From the NCBI RefSeq assembly GCF_029076845.1, contig NZ_JARESE010000082.1, positions 1-64,000 on the forward strand: 64,000 nucleotides of DNA. The letters run 5' to 3'. Below, in pieces: positions 8,560-16,957 of this stretch. The notes beneath the pieces are model-generated. The model searched no databases. It saw only the letters and a list, made by a program, of their open reading frames with translations, and was not told the origin of the DNA. Origin of the DNA: Novosphingobium album (ex Liu et al. 2023) (GTDB lineage Bacteria; Pseudomonadota; Alphaproteobacteria; Sphingomonadales; Sphingomonadaceae). The translations under genes and the position numbers were made by a program. How positions within the stretch are numbered: the first letter of the stretch is position 1; each line of letters starts with the position of its first letter.

Positions 8560-8636
8560 TGGCGCGCCCGGAACGATTCGAACGTCCGACCCTCAGATTC
8601 GTAGTCTGATGCTCTATCCAGCTGAGCTACGGGCGC
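8560..8636 (-). tRNA. tRNA-Arg (anticodon ACG)
   Basis: A complete cloverleaf can be folded: acceptor stem GCGCCCG/CGGGCGC, D-loop with AGCTCAGCTGGATAGAGC, anticodon loop CTACGAA giving ACG, T-arm with GTTCGAATC, discriminator G and a genome-encoded CCA (8560-8562). The ACG anticodon (read as ICG after deamination) decodes CGN arginine codons. Its 3' end faces the mobile-element genes, so it is the likely integration target. Confidence 0.95.
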
Positions 8637-8648
8637 GTTGGAGGGCCG

Positions 8649-8677
8649 CACATAGATAGGAGCCGGAGGTTTTGCAA
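8649..8677 (-). promoter_or_regulatory. Putative promoter of tRNA-Arg
   Basis: On the minus strand TTGCAA (8672-8677) and TATGTG (8649-8654) are 17 bases apart, placing the transcript start a few bases ahead of the mature tRNA 5' end at 8636. Both boxes deviate from consensus, so the call is positional. Confidence 0.45.
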
Positions 8678-8786
8678 GCGCCTAAAACGGCTTTCGCATG
8701 GCGGGCGGCTTGAGGGACCGCTCGCGCGGCCAGCCGTCGCCGTGGCGCGGGAGTGGGCGGTCCTGCGCGCATGGCCGATCGAGCGT

Positions 8787-9221
8787 TCAGAACAGGGCGG
8801 CCTTCACCAGCGCGCGGTGGAGTTGGGCCGCCAGCGGATAATCGAGCGGGGGCATGGCCAGGCCGGCCAACGCGGCGGGGTCGAACCAGCCGGTCTCCTC
8901 GGCCTCGTGGCCGTGCGGCTCGCCTTGCCAGCGGCGGCAGGCATAAAGCAGGATCACCAGCGTCCGGCGCGCATCGTGGGTTTGCCCGGCGGCGAAACCG
9001 GCGGGCACCAGATCCTCGCGCCGCAAGTGGATGCCCAGTTCCTCGGCCAGTTCGCGAATCGCGGTCGCCTCGGGGTGCTCGCCGGCTTCGGCCTTGCCGC
9101 CGGGGAATTCCCATAGGCCGCCATGCACCGAAGCCAAATGCCGCCGCTGCATGAAGACCGTGCCCGCCGGACCGATCAGCGCGACCGCCGAGACGAGCAG
9201 CGGTGTCGAGATTTCTTGCAA
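8787..9221 (-). CDS. mutT: MutT-like Nudix hydrolase (8-oxo-dGTP diphosphatase)
   Basis: A 144-residue Nudix protein with a full Nudix box (GGKAEAGEHPEATAIRELAE followed by ELGI), preceded by the WEFPGGK motif typical of the MutT subgroup. The N-terminal VFMQRRH and the C-terminal WFDPAAL also match MutT. It would sanitise the nucleotide pool by hydrolysing 8-oxo-dGTP to the monophosphate. It stands alone on the minus strand, back to back with the pilin genes. Substrate is inferred from subgroup motifs; other Nudix substrates remain possible. Confidence 0.85.
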   Translation of the reverse strand: MQEISTPLLVSAVALIGPAGTVFMQRRHLASVHGGLWEFPGGKAEAGEHPEATAIRELAEELGIHLRREDLVPAGFAAGQTHDARRTLVILLYACRRWQGEPHGHEAEETGWFDPAALAGLAMPPLDYPLAAQLHRALVKAALF

Positions 9222-9299
9222 GTGTTTGTCCCGGTTTAGAAGAAAATTAACGCTGCCCTGAGTACCCAGATGCGGAAAATGCCGAGGTGTGCACCGATC

Positions 9300-9485
9300 A
9301 TGAGTTTCATCACTATCCTGAAGGAACTGCGCAAGGATGACCGCGGCGCCTCGGCCGTGGAGTTCGGCCTGATCTGCGCGATGATCGTGCTGGGCCTGAT
9401 CGCCGCGGTTCGCGGCGTGGCCGAAGAGAACTCCAAGATGTGGAACTTCGTGTCCGACACCTCTCGCGAAGCAACTTCGAAGTGA
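9300..9485 (+). CDS. Flp/Fap-type pilin (class IVb), first copy
   Basis: A 61-residue Flp-family pilin: a short basic leader (SFITILKELRKDDRG), then the processing region ASAVEFGLICAMIVLGLIAA with the glutamate five residues into the mature hydrophobic helix. Prepilin peptidase (TadV/CpaA) would cut before that helix. The ATG at 9300 fits the short leader of the family better than the in-frame start 30 bases earlier. No tad/cpa secretion genes are in the window, so assembly must depend on genes elsewhere. It differs from the neighbouring second pilin, which has the more canonical leader and helix. Confidence 0.8.
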   Translation: MSFITILKELRKDDRGASAVEFGLICAMIVLGLIAAVRGVAEENSKMWNFVSDTSREATSK

Positions 9486-9587
9486 CGCTTAAACCTTTCT
9501 AAAGCTTTTTGGAATAACCCGGCGAATGTTCGAAATGCAGATGCACGACGGACCGGGTACTGAAGACTGCAAACCAGGAGACACGAC

Positions 9588-9767
9588 ATGAAATTCCTCA
9601 AGAAGCTTCGCCGCAACGAAGAAGGCGCCACCGCCATCGAATACGGCCTGATCGCCGCCCTCATCGCCGTTGCCGCGATCGCCGCCATGCAGGGCCTCGG
9701 CTCGCAGCTGACCGACACCTTCAACAAGACTTCGGAAAAGATGGCTGAGCCGGTTGACGCCGCGTAA
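9588..9767 (+). CDS. Flp/Fap-type pilin, second copy
   Basis: A 59-residue Flp pilin with the canonical leader KKLRRNEEGATAIEYGLIAA followed by a hydrophobic helix and a short polar tail. Cleavage would fall between G13 and A14. AGGAG lies seven bases before the ATG. It is 102 bases downstream of the first pilin and is followed by a strong terminator, so it is probably the main, highly expressed pilin subunit of the Tad pilus. Confidence 0.9.
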   Translation: MKFLKKLRRNEEGATAIEYGLIAALIAVAAIAAMQGLGSQLTDTFNKTSEKMAEPVDAA

Positions 9768-9792
9768 TCGCTGTCAAAGTCTTGAATGATAA

Positions 9793-9824
9793 GGGGGCGG
9801 CAGGGAAACCTGCCGCCCTTTTTC
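9793..9824 (+). terminator. Rho-independent terminator of the pilin genes
   Basis: A perfect 10-bp stem GGGCGGCAGG/CCTGCCGCCC (9795-9804 and 9809-9818) closes a GAAA tetraloop of the stable GNRA class and is followed by TTTTT. It lies 25 bases after the second pilin stop. Confidence 0.9.
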
Positions 9825-9851
9825 GTTCGCGCGGGCATGGCCGCACCCGGC

Positions 9852-11357
9852 TCAATACGTGACGAGCTTGACTTTCTGGCCGGGAACCAGCCGCTGGTCG
9901 GCCTTCAGCCCGTTCAGCACCAGGAAGCGGTCCAGCTTCGCGTCGTCATAGGCCATGCGGGCTGACAGGGACTGCACGGTGTCGCCCGATTTTACAGTCA
10001 CGACATCGAGCACGCGCGGCCGCACCGCCCCCGCCTCGCTCGCCGAGATCCGGCGCATTGACTTGAACATGGGATTGAACACCCCGGCCCCGCCCGCCTG
10101 CGTGATCGTGACGAAGTGATAGGCCTTGCCGCCGCCGAAATCGTAAGCGAACACCACCAGGTCCACCGGGCCGCTGCTGGCCTGCACGCGCGCGCTGCCA
10201 TAGGCGGCGGGGATGCCGTTGACCGTCGCGGTCTGGATCACCTCGGGCACGATGCGCTGCTGGTTGGTTTCGGTGAGGCTGGCGAAGACGGCGCGGATAT
10301 AGGCATCGAGGCTGCCGTTATAGGCGCCGGCGGAAAACTCCGCCTTGCCCGATTCGCCGCTGATCGAGACCGATTGCGTGCCGTTCACCATGTAGAAGCC
10401 AGTGGGTGCCTCGAACGCCAGGCGCAGGTCGGGATGCGTGAAGCGCGCGCCATCGACGATGCCCTGGCGGGGATCGTCGCCATAGACGAGGCCGTCGATC
10501 CGGGTGAGGAACGTGTCGCGATTGGTCATGCCGTTGGCGGCGGTGCCGGCGCGGACCAGCGCATCGCGCACGCGCGAAGCCGGATCGGGATGGGTGGAGG
10601 CCCATTCGGGCACCTGGCTGGTGGTGCCGCGCAGCCGCGCCTCCAGCGCGTTCTGCCGCGCCAGGCTTTCCAGCACGGTGGACATCGCCCGGGGATCGTA
10701 GCCCGCGCGGCGCAAGTATTCGATGCCCAGATTGTCCGCTTCCAGTTCCTGCGTACGCGAATATTGCAGCGTCAGCAGTTGCGAGCCTTGCGAGAAGACC
10801 TGCTGGCCCAGCCGGCCGAACGTGCTGTCTCCCAGCAACACGCCCGACAGGATCGTGCCCAGCACGCCGATCACCGAATTGCGCGTCGCCGCCTTCTGCC
10901 GCTTGGCCGAATGCCGCGCGGCGACATGGCCCACCTCGTGCCCCAGCACGCCGGCCAGTTCCGCCTCGTTGTTCATCAGCGCGGTAAGCTGGCGGGTGAC
11001 GTAGACATAGCCGCCGGGAATGGCGAAGGCATTGTTCACCGGCGAATTCAGCAGCGTGACGGTGAAATCGCCGCGCGCGTTGCTGAGGCCCGATTGCACC
11101 GCGATGGTCTTGCCCACCGTTTCCACATAGCTGGCCTGGGGGCCGGTGACGGCGCCGCCGAATTCGGCGACAAGTTGCGGATGCGCCTCGGCGCCCTGGG
11201 TCTTGTCGCCCTGGCTGATCGTATCGACGGTGGCGGGGGTTCCCGCCGTGCCTTCGGCGCTGGCGCCGGGAGTGGTGCAGGCGGGCGCCGCCAGCGCCAG
11301 CAGGGCCGCCGATGACAGCGCCAGCGCCTTGCGCGTTATCTCGTGGTTGCCTGGCAT
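9852..11357 (-). CDS. M48-family metalloprotease lipoprotein with C-terminal LysM
   Basis: A 501-residue envelope protease. The signal sequence ends in a lipobox (LAAPAC, Cys27), so the mature protein should be membrane-anchored in the periplasm. The M48 zinc motif HEVGH is at 140-144 with the third ligand expected in QELEADNLG. Following regions resemble the BepA/LoiP quality-control group. The last 50 residues (VKSGDTVQSLSARMAY through PGQKVKLV) form a LysM peptidoglycan-binding module. AGGAGG precedes the ATG by eight bases. It is the last gene of a minus-strand series after xerD. Likely task: degradation of misassembled outer-membrane proteins (by family). Confidence 0.87.
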   Translation of the reverse strand: MPGNHEITRKALALSSAALLALAAPACTTPGASAEGTAGTPATVDTISQGDKTQGAEAHPQLVAEFGGAVTGPQASYVETVGKTIAVQSGLSNARGDFTVTLLNSPVNNAFAIPGGYVYVTRQLTALMNNEAELAGVLGHEVGHVAARHSAKRQKAATRNSVIGVLGTILSGVLLGDSTFGRLGQQVFSQGSQLLTLQYSRTQELEADNLGIEYLRRAGYDPRAMSTVLESLARQNALEARLRGTTSQVPEWASTHPDPASRVRDALVRAGTAANGMTNRDTFLTRIDGLVYGDDPRQGIVDGARFTHPDLRLAFEAPTGFYMVNGTQSVSISGESGKAEFSAGAYNGSLDAYIRAVFASLTETNQQRIVPEVIQTATVNGIPAAYGSARVQASSGPVDLVVFAYDFGGGKAYHFVTITQAGGAGVFNPMFKSMRRISASEAGAVRPRVLDVVTVKSGDTVQSLSARMAYDDAKLDRFLVLNGLKADQRLVPGQKVKLVTY

Positions 11358-11411
11358 CTGTGGTCCCTCCTGTCTGCCGTCCTGCCCGATATTCGCTCCA
11401 ACAACCGGCGG

Positions 11412-12374
11412 CTATCCGGCTGGTTCCCCTTTCGCCGCCGGTTCACCGGCCCGCGCGGCGGCTTGCTGGCCGGGGCCCAGCGGATGCCGGGCATTGACCA
11501 GCGCGACCAGCCGCGCGCTTTCGACATGGGTATAGATCTGCGTCGTGGCGATGTCGGCATGGCCCAGCAAGGTCTGCAGCACGCGCAAGTCCGCCCCGCC
11601 TTCCAGCAGGTGCGTGGCGAAGGCATGGCGCAGCACGTGGGGCGAGACTTTCTCGGGATCGATATCCGCCCGAACGGCCAGATCGCGCAAAAGCTGGAAC
11701 AGCCGCACCCGCGTCAGGTGCCCGCTGGCCCCGCGCGAGGGGAACAGGAACTTCGATCCCGCCGGGCGCAGCGCCAGCCAGCGCGCCAGCGCCGCGCCGG
11801 CCCGCCGGCCGACCGGCACCAGCCGCTGCTGCCCGCCCTTGCCGGTTACATGCAGGAACGGCGCGTCGCGCGGCACCGCCGCCAGGGGCAGCGAGACCAG
11901 CTCGCTGGCGCGCAGGCCCGAGCCGTAAAGCAGTTCGAGCAGGGCCAGCAGCCGCACCGCCTCGGGCCGGCCGGCCGCCGCATCCTCCTCGGCGCGGGCG
12001 AGGAAGCGTTCGACCTCCGCGTGCGAGAGGATGCGCGGCAAGGGGCGCCGGGTGCGCGGGCGCGGCAGGGCGGGCGAGGGATCGTCCCCGCGCGCGCCTT
12101 CGTCCACCAGGAAGCCGAAGAACTGGCGCAGCGCCGAACATCGGCGAGCCAGGCTGGAGGCGGCAAGGCCGGACCAGCGCTCCCCCAGCGCGGCCAGCGC
12201 CGGGCCATCGGCCCGGACCAGATCGCCCGTCGCCTGACGCGCGCTTTCCAGATCGCGGCGATAGGCGGCCAGCGTGTTGACGGCGGCCCCGCGTTCGGCC
12301 GCGAGCATGGCCAGGAAGCGTTCGATCCAGTCCTCGCCCGCCAGCGCATCGGGTGCAGGGCGGGCGGGCGCCAT
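11412..12374 (-). CDS. xerD: Tyrosine recombinase XerC/XerD
   Basis: A 320-residue Xer recombinase that resolves chromosome dimers at dif. The N-terminal SAM-like core-binding domain (about 15-95) precedes a catalytic domain with every active-site residue visible: R155 (GSGLRASEL), K179 (TGKGGQQR), H246 and R249 (SPHVLRHAF), H272 (LLGHADI) and nucleophile Y281 (QIYTHV). There is no excisionase-linked or phage-type extension, and its neighbours are housekeeping genes, so it is not an island integrase. It starts nine bases after the stop of the preceding gene. XerD rather than XerC is chosen from overall resemblance and is less certain. Confidence 0.88.
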   Translation of the reverse strand: MAPARPAPDALAGEDWIERFLAMLAAERGAAVNTLAAYRRDLESARQATGDLVRADGPALAALGERWSGLAASSLARRCSALRQFFGFLVDEGARGDDPSPALPRPRTRRPLPRILSHAEVERFLARAEEDAAAGRPEAVRLLALLELLYGSGLRASELVSLPLAAVPRDAPFLHVTGKGGQQRLVPVGRRAGAALARWLALRPAGSKFLFPSRGASGHLTRVRLFQLLRDLAVRADIDPEKVSPHVLRHAFATHLLEGGADLRVLQTLLGHADIATTQIYTHVESARLVALVNARHPLGPGQQAAARAGEPAAKGEPAG

Positions 12375-12383
12375 CGACCGCGA

Positions 12384-14255
12384 TCAGGCCCGCGCCACGG
12401 CTTCGGCCGCGATCATGCGGGCTTCGGCTTCCAGCCCCACTTCCCGCAGCGCCGAAACGACGTGATAGAGGAAGCGCGGGCTCATCCGGTCCCAGCCCGA
12501 TCCCTGCATCCCCAGCCCGACCAGGAACGCGACGGTGACGACATCCCGGCTGCGCGCCGCGCCGTCGATCGCGGTGGTCCAGCGCGTCGCTTCGCCCAGC
12601 TTGAGGTCGAGATCGGCGGAATAGCCCGAGGCAGTGCCTTCATCGATGCGGCCCAGCCCGGCCAGCCCGGCGACCAGGAAGCCCGACTTGCGCCGTTCGG
12701 CGCTTTCATCGTTGCTGATGAACTTGTCGACCGAACCGCTGTCCACCGCGCTCGACCGGCTGGGCGCGGCCAGCGCGAGCAGGCCCCAGCCCTCGCTCCC
12801 GGCATCGACCACGCCGGCCCAGCGCATGGCATTGCCATCAAGCCCGGCGGTGAGCATCGAGGCGATCAGCGGCACGGCGCTGTCGGCCAGGTCCGCGCTT
12901 TGCGGCAGGCGCGCGGCGGCAAAGGCGGTGAGCACCTGGCGCGAGTATTTCTCCTTCTCGCCGCTGGCGCCGTCCCAGACCTTCTGGATCGCCGACAGCC
13001 GCGCGCCGGGATCAGCCAGCAGATAGGCATCGCGCAGGGCCTCGGCCCGTTCCGACCAGACGCCGCTGCTGTCGGGATCGGTGTAGATCTGGCTGTAGAG
13101 ATCGACCATCGCCTGGCTCGACAGCACGCCGGCGGCGGCGGCGCGATCGGCGGCGGCGGCGCGGCGCTGGAGCCCGGCTGCGGGCGCGAGCGCCGTCAGG
13201 TACATATAGCGCGGCCCGGCCTCGCTCATCAGCTTTTCCGGTGGCTGGAGCCCGACCGCCGTTGCCAGGCCAAAGCGCCACGGCGTCAATTCGTCGACAT
13301 TGTCCCACTCGATCGTCACCGCGCGGCGGCTGCGCCCGGCGGCACCGGCATAGCGCTGTGCCAGCAGCAGGTCGATGCGCGGCATCTCGCCGCGCGACAG
13401 CGAGCGATCGAGCTGCGACATCGCGGCCGAGCCGTTCCCGCGAAACGCGCTGCAGATCGCCTTGGACGCCTGCCACTGCGGATCATCGAGCGCGCGGCTG
13501 TTGGCGGTGATCACCGGGCACAGGCCGGTGAAATCGCCCGCTTCGGTGTAAGTGCGCAGCGCGACGGCGGCGAGATCGGGTGTGATGTTGCCGGGATCGA
13601 TATCCTGCAGGATCGCGCGCGCCGCGTCAGGCTCGCCCATGCGCAGCAGCAGCGCGACGCGCAGCGCGAGGAATTCCTGCGGCGCCATGTTCGGCGGCGC
13701 ATCCAGCCGCGATGCCAGCGCGCGGCGCAGCAGGATATGCCCCCAGCGCGAAACCAGCCCGCCGCGATTGCCGGCCAGCGCCACGCGCACCAGCCGCGCG
13801 TTCTGGCCGGACAGCGACGTGGCGGGCAACCCGCCCTCCTCCTCGTCGATCAGGCCGATGCGCGTCATCGCCCGGCGCGAACCGGGCGGCACGTCGAAAT
13901 TGGGCTTGAGACCCAGCACGTCCTGGAAATCCTCGGGCGTCATGCGCGCCAGCTCGTCAAGCGAAGGCAGGCGCGCCAGCACATCCTCGCCAATCGGCGC
14001 TCCGGCCGGCGGCAGGGCCTGCACGGCCGCGCCGCGCCCCGGCGCGCCCTGCACCACGGGCACCGCGACGGTGCGCGGCCCGCCGCCCGAAGGCGCCGAC
14101 GCGCCGGATGCGGGAGCATTTGCGGGCGCGGGCGGCGGGGCCGGCGTGGGATCGTTGAAGCCGGGCGGCAGGATCGATTCCGGCGCTTCCTGCGCCACCG
14201 CCCAGGCCGAGGTCAGCGCCAGCGCCGCGCCGGCCAGCAGGTGCAGCGCCTTCAT
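12384..14255 (-). CDS. Large secreted protein of unknown function
   Basis: A 623-residue protein with a signal peptide (residues 1-21, ending AVAQ), then about 60 residues rich in Pro, Ala and Gly, then a long alpha-helical body made of Ala/Leu-rich segments suggestive of helical repeats. No catalytic motif is seen. It begins within the stop of a small membrane protein gene (ATGA overlap at 14252-14255) and is followed nine bases later by xerD, so the three form one transcription unit. I do not recognise a characterised homologue; it behaves like a lineage-conserved periplasmic scaffold or assembly factor, which is inference. Confidence 0.75.
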   Translation of the reverse strand: MKALHLLAGAALALTSAWAVAQEAPESILPPGFNDPTPAPPPAPANAPASGASAPSGGGPRTVAVPVVQGAPGRGAAVQALPPAGAPIGEDVLARLPSLDELARMTPEDFQDVLGLKPNFDVPPGSRRAMTRIGLIDEEEGGLPATSLSGQNARLVRVALAGNRGGLVSRWGHILLRRALASRLDAPPNMAPQEFLALRVALLLRMGEPDAARAILQDIDPGNITPDLAAVALRTYTEAGDFTGLCPVITANSRALDDPQWQASKAICSAFRGNGSAAMSQLDRSLSRGEMPRIDLLLAQRYAGAAGRSRRAVTIEWDNVDELTPWRFGLATAVGLQPPEKLMSEAGPRYMYLTALAPAAGLQRRAAAADRAAAAGVLSSQAMVDLYSQIYTDPDSSGVWSERAEALRDAYLLADPGARLSAIQKVWDGASGEKEKYSRQVLTAFAAARLPQSADLADSAVPLIASMLTAGLDGNAMRWAGVVDAGSEGWGLLALAAPSRSSAVDSGSVDKFISNDESAERRKSGFLVAGLAGLGRIDEGTASGYSADLDLKLGEATRWTTAIDGAARSRDVVTVAFLVGLGMQGSGWDRMSPRFLYHVVSALREVGLEAEARMIAAEAVARA

Positions 14256-14398
14256 CGCGCGATCTCCGGCACGGGAACGGGCACGGCGATGGGCCTGACC
14301 GGCTCCCGTCCGCCATCGATCCAGGCATAGGCCAGCACCACGATCGTCAAGGCCGCAAGGCTTCCCAGCAACCAGCCCCAGCGCATTCCGACCGTCAC
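14252..14398 (-). CDS. Small single-pass membrane protein
   Basis: About 48 residues: one hydrophobic helix (WLLGSLAALTIVVLAYAW) and a proline-rich tail ending PVPVPEIAR. The tail would lie in the periplasm. Its stop overlaps the start of the large secreted protein by four bases, which argues that it is translated. GTG at 14398 follows a GGAAGG; an ATG at 14386 is the alternative start. Function unknown; a membrane tether or partner for the downstream secreted protein is possible. Confidence 0.5.
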   Translation of the reverse strand: MTVGMRWGWLLGSLAALTIVVLAYAWIDGGREPVRPIAVPVPVPEIAR

Positions 14399-14456
14399 GA
14401 ACCTTCCTTCACCGATGCTTGCGCTGCGACCTAGCCCAACTATAGGCAAGGCTGCA

Positions 14457-15032
14457 ATGGACGTTCAACCACCCCGCCCCTCGGCTTCGGAAATCGACGC
14501 CATCGCCCGGCGCCTCGATCGGCCGGTCGTGCTGGTCGGCATGATGGGCGTGGGCAAATCCAGCGTGGGCAAGCGCCTCGCCGCGATCCTGGGCTGCCCG
14601 TTCGTCGATGCCGACGAGGAAATCGAAAAGTCCGCGCAGATGACCATCCCGGAAATCTTCGCGAATTACGGCGAGGATTATTTCCGCGATGGCGAGCGGC
14701 GCGTGATCGCCCGGCTGCTGGGCGGCAACAGCCCGCGCGTGGTGATCGCAACGGGCGGCGGAGCGTTCTGCAACGCGGAAACGCGCGCGCTCATTCTCGA
14801 ACGGGCGATCGCGGTCTGGCTGGACAGCGACCTCGATACGCTGGTCGAACGCACCAGCCGCAAGGACAATCGCCCGCTGCTGAAGGACGGCAACCCGCGC
14901 GAGATCCTGGCGCGGCTGCGCGAGGAACGCCGGCCGGCCTACGCGCAGGCGCCGATCCACGTGGTCAGCAGCAGCGGGCCGCACGTCAACACCGTCTCCA
15001 AGGTCATTCAGGGCATCGGACAATGGCTGTAA
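14457..15032 (+). CDS. aroK: Shikimate kinase
   Basis: A 191-residue P-loop kinase that phosphorylates shikimate at the 3-hydroxyl in the chorismate pathway. The Walker A loop is GMMGVGKSS, followed by the shikimate-binding DADEEIE and the GGGAF loop with its conserved glycines; the lid region carries RKDNRPLL. It overlaps aroB by ten bases, the common aroK-aroB arrangement. The ATG at 14457 is used because the 14 residues ahead of it in the open frame are not family-like. Confidence 0.95.
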   Translation: MDVQPPRPSASEIDAIARRLDRPVVLVGMMGVGKSSVGKRLAAILGCPFVDADEEIEKSAQMTIPEIFANYGEDYFRDGERRVIARLLGGNSPRVVIATGGGAFCNAETRALILERAIAVWLDSDLDTLVERTSRKDNRPLLKDGNPREILARLREERRPAYAQAPIHVVSSSGPHVNTVSKVIQGIGQWL

Positions 15033-16141
15033 TTCCCGTCGACGTCGCCGGGCGTCCCTATGAAGTGCGCGTCGGCGCGGGGCTGCTGGCCGAACTGGTG
15101 CCGCATTGCCGGGGCCGCCTGCGCAAGCGCGACGTGCCGATCGTCACCGACGCCCACGTCCATCAGGCCTGGGGCAACGTGGTGGAGCAGGCGCTGCGCG
15201 ACCACGGGCACGAGCCGCACTGGCGCATCCTGCCGCCGGGCGAGGCGACCAAGAGCTGGGACGAACTGGCCGCCACGGTCAACTGGCTGCTGGCGCTGGA
15301 AGTGGAACGCGGCGATCATGTGATCGCGCTGGGCGGCGGCGTGATCGGCGATCTCACCGGCTTTGCCGCCGCGATCGTGAAGCGCGGCTGCCACTTCATC
15401 CAGTTGCCCACCTCGCTGCTGGCGCAAGTCGATTCGAGCGTCGGCGGCAAGACCGCGATCAACACGCCGGCGGGCAAGAACCTGGTGGGCGCCTTCCACC
15501 AGCCCGCGCTGGTCCTGGCCGATCTGGCCGTGCTCGATACCCTGCCCGATCGCGAACTGCGCGCCGGCTATGCCGAAGTGGTGAAGTATGGCCTGATCGG
15601 CGATGCCGACTTCCTCGCCTGGTGCGAGGAGAACGGCGAAGGGCTGCTGGCGGGCGATGGCGCCCGGCGCGAATATGCCGTGGCCCACAGCGTCGCGGCC
15701 AAGGCCCGGATCGTCGCCGAGGACGAGCGCGAGACGAGCGGGCGCCGCGCGCTGCTCAACCTGGGCCACACGTTCGGCCATGCGCTGGAAGCGGAGACCG
15801 GCTTTTCCGACCGGCTGCTGCACGGCGAAGCGGTGGCGCTCGGCATGGTGCTGGCGGCGCGCTATTCCGCGCGGCGCGAACTGATGCCGCAAGCCAGCGC
15901 CGAGCGTGTCGCCACGCATATCGCAGCCAGCGGCCTGCCCTCCGAGATCGCCCGGCTGGGCCTTGCCTGCGACGGCAAGGCGCTGGTGCGCCACATGCTG
16001 CACGACAAGAAGATGGACGCAGGCACGCTGCCGTTCGTGCTGATGCGCGGCATCGGCCACGCCTTCCTCGATCGGGAGGTCTCGCTCGACGACGTCGCCT
16101 TCTTCCTCGACTACGAACTGTCGCGCGACGCCTTGGACTAG
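15023..16141 (+). CDS. aroB: 3-dehydroquinate synthase
   Basis: A 372-residue NAD- and zinc-dependent enzyme that closes DAHP to 3-dehydroquinate, step two of the shikimate pathway. Family marks include LPPGEATKSW, GGGVIGDLTGFAAA (NAD-binding glycine-rich turn), LPTSLLAQVDSSVGGKTAIN and the zinc ligands in GHTFGHALE and LHGEAVALGM. Full length. It is translationally coupled to aroK. Confidence 0.96.
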   Translation: MAVIPVDVAGRPYEVRVGAGLLAELVPHCRGRLRKRDVPIVTDAHVHQAWGNVVEQALRDHGHEPHWRILPPGEATKSWDELAATVNWLLALEVERGDHVIALGGGVIGDLTGFAAAIVKRGCHFIQLPTSLLAQVDSSVGGKTAINTPAGKNLVGAFHQPALVLADLAVLDTLPDRELRAGYAEVVKYGLIGDADFLAWCEENGEGLLAGDGARREYAVAHSVAAKARIVAEDERETSGRRALLNLGHTFGHALEAETGFSDRLLHGEAVALGMVLAARYSARRELMPQASAERVATHIAASGLPSEIARLGLACDGKALVRHMLHDKKMDAGTLPFVLMRGIGHAFLDREVSLDDVAFFLDYELSRDALD

Positions 16142-16247
16142 GCGCGGCGCCCGGTGGCTCGCCCGCGACAGGGCGTAAAGCCCGGCTGCAACTCCGCAGT
16201 GACGCGCGCGTTCCCGTTTCAGGAACGCCCTTACCGGGAGACGCATC

Positions 16248-16433
16248 ATGCCCGCCAGATCCAAGGCCCAGCAAATGGCCGCCGGAGCCGCGCTTGCCGC
16301 CAAGCGCGGCGAAGAGAAGAAAAGCAGCCTCAAGGGCGCCTCGCGCGAGATGTACGAATCGATGAGCGAGAAGCAGCTTGAGGATTTCGCCAAGACCAGG
16401 CGCAAGGGCAAACCCGCGCACGTTGGCGACTGA
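16248..16433 (+). CDS. DUF3008 family small basic protein
   Basis: A 61-residue, very basic, probably unstructured protein (MPARSKAQQMAAGAALAAKR at the start; SMSEKQLEDFAKTRRKGKP near the end). This is the DUF3008 signature. GGGAG precedes the ATG by seven bases. Function is unknown; basic charge and small size suggest nucleic-acid binding, which is inference. Confidence 0.8.
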   Translation: MPARSKAQQMAAGAALAAKRGEEKKSSLKGASREMYESMSEKQLEDFAKTRRKGKPAHVGD

Positions 16434-16513
16434 GCCGCCCGTCTCCGCAGCCCGTTGCGCCCTCCATGCCTGACCGGATATGACGGTGGCAGGAACGAGG
16501 GGGGACATGGGTC

Positions 16514-16951
16514 ATGAAAAAGCGATGGGCATGGGCATTGGCGCTGTCATGCGTGGCCGCGCCGGCATCGGCACAGACCGCGCTGAGCGCCGCCGACAAC
16601 GCGCAGATCGACGCGCTGGTCCAGCCGATGATCGACGGGTTGATCGCCGGCAAGGCGAAGGACGCGATCTCGACGCTGCTCAATCGCAGCGACATGATGC
16701 GCAGCAAGCCGACCGACGTTGGTTTCCTGGGCGTGCAGGCGGAAGCGGCGATGACGGCCTATGGGCCCATCCGCGCCTGCGAACTGGTCGAGCAGCAGAA
16801 TACCGGCCACTGGGCGGCGGCCCGGCTGTATATCTGCCAGCATGACCGCTTCCTGACGCGCTGGATCGTGGCGGTGTTCAAGTCCCCCAGCGGCTGGCAG
16901 CCAAGCAACCTGCGGTTCGACGACAAGTTCTCGGCGAAGCTGGAAGAATAG
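16514..16951 (+). CDS. Secreted protein of unknown function
   Basis: A 145-residue protein with a clear signal peptide (residues 1-20, ending ASAQ). The mature part has two cysteines (in IRACELV and YICQHDR) that could form a disulfide, and an LRFDDKFSAKLEE tail. I do not recognise a family. It stands alone between DUF3008 and the convergent thioesterase gene. Confidence 0.7.
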   Translation: MKKRWAWALALSCVAAPASAQTALSAADNAQIDALVQPMIDGLIAGKAKDAISTLLNRSDMMRSKPTDVGFLGVQAEAAMTAYGPIRACELVEQQNTGHWAAARLYICQHDRFLTRWIVAVFKSPSGWQPSNLRFDDKFSAKLEE

Positions 16952-16957
16952 CGCCGC

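Noticed and set aside
8437..8594. Direct repeat of the tRNA 3' end inside the window as a second att site
   Set aside because: I looked for another copy of the T-arm sequence near the left edge and did not find one; it should lie outside the window if it exists.
11412..12374. XerD-like gene as the island integrase
   Set aside because: Sequence and neighbours fit the chromosomal Xer housekeeping recombinase, and it is more than 2.7 kb from the tRNA on the backbone side.
11343..14330. 995-codon open frame on the plus strand
   Set aside because: Antisense shadow of xerD and the large secreted protein; long open frames are expected opposite high-GC genes, and the translation is Arg/Gln/Gly-rich without domains.
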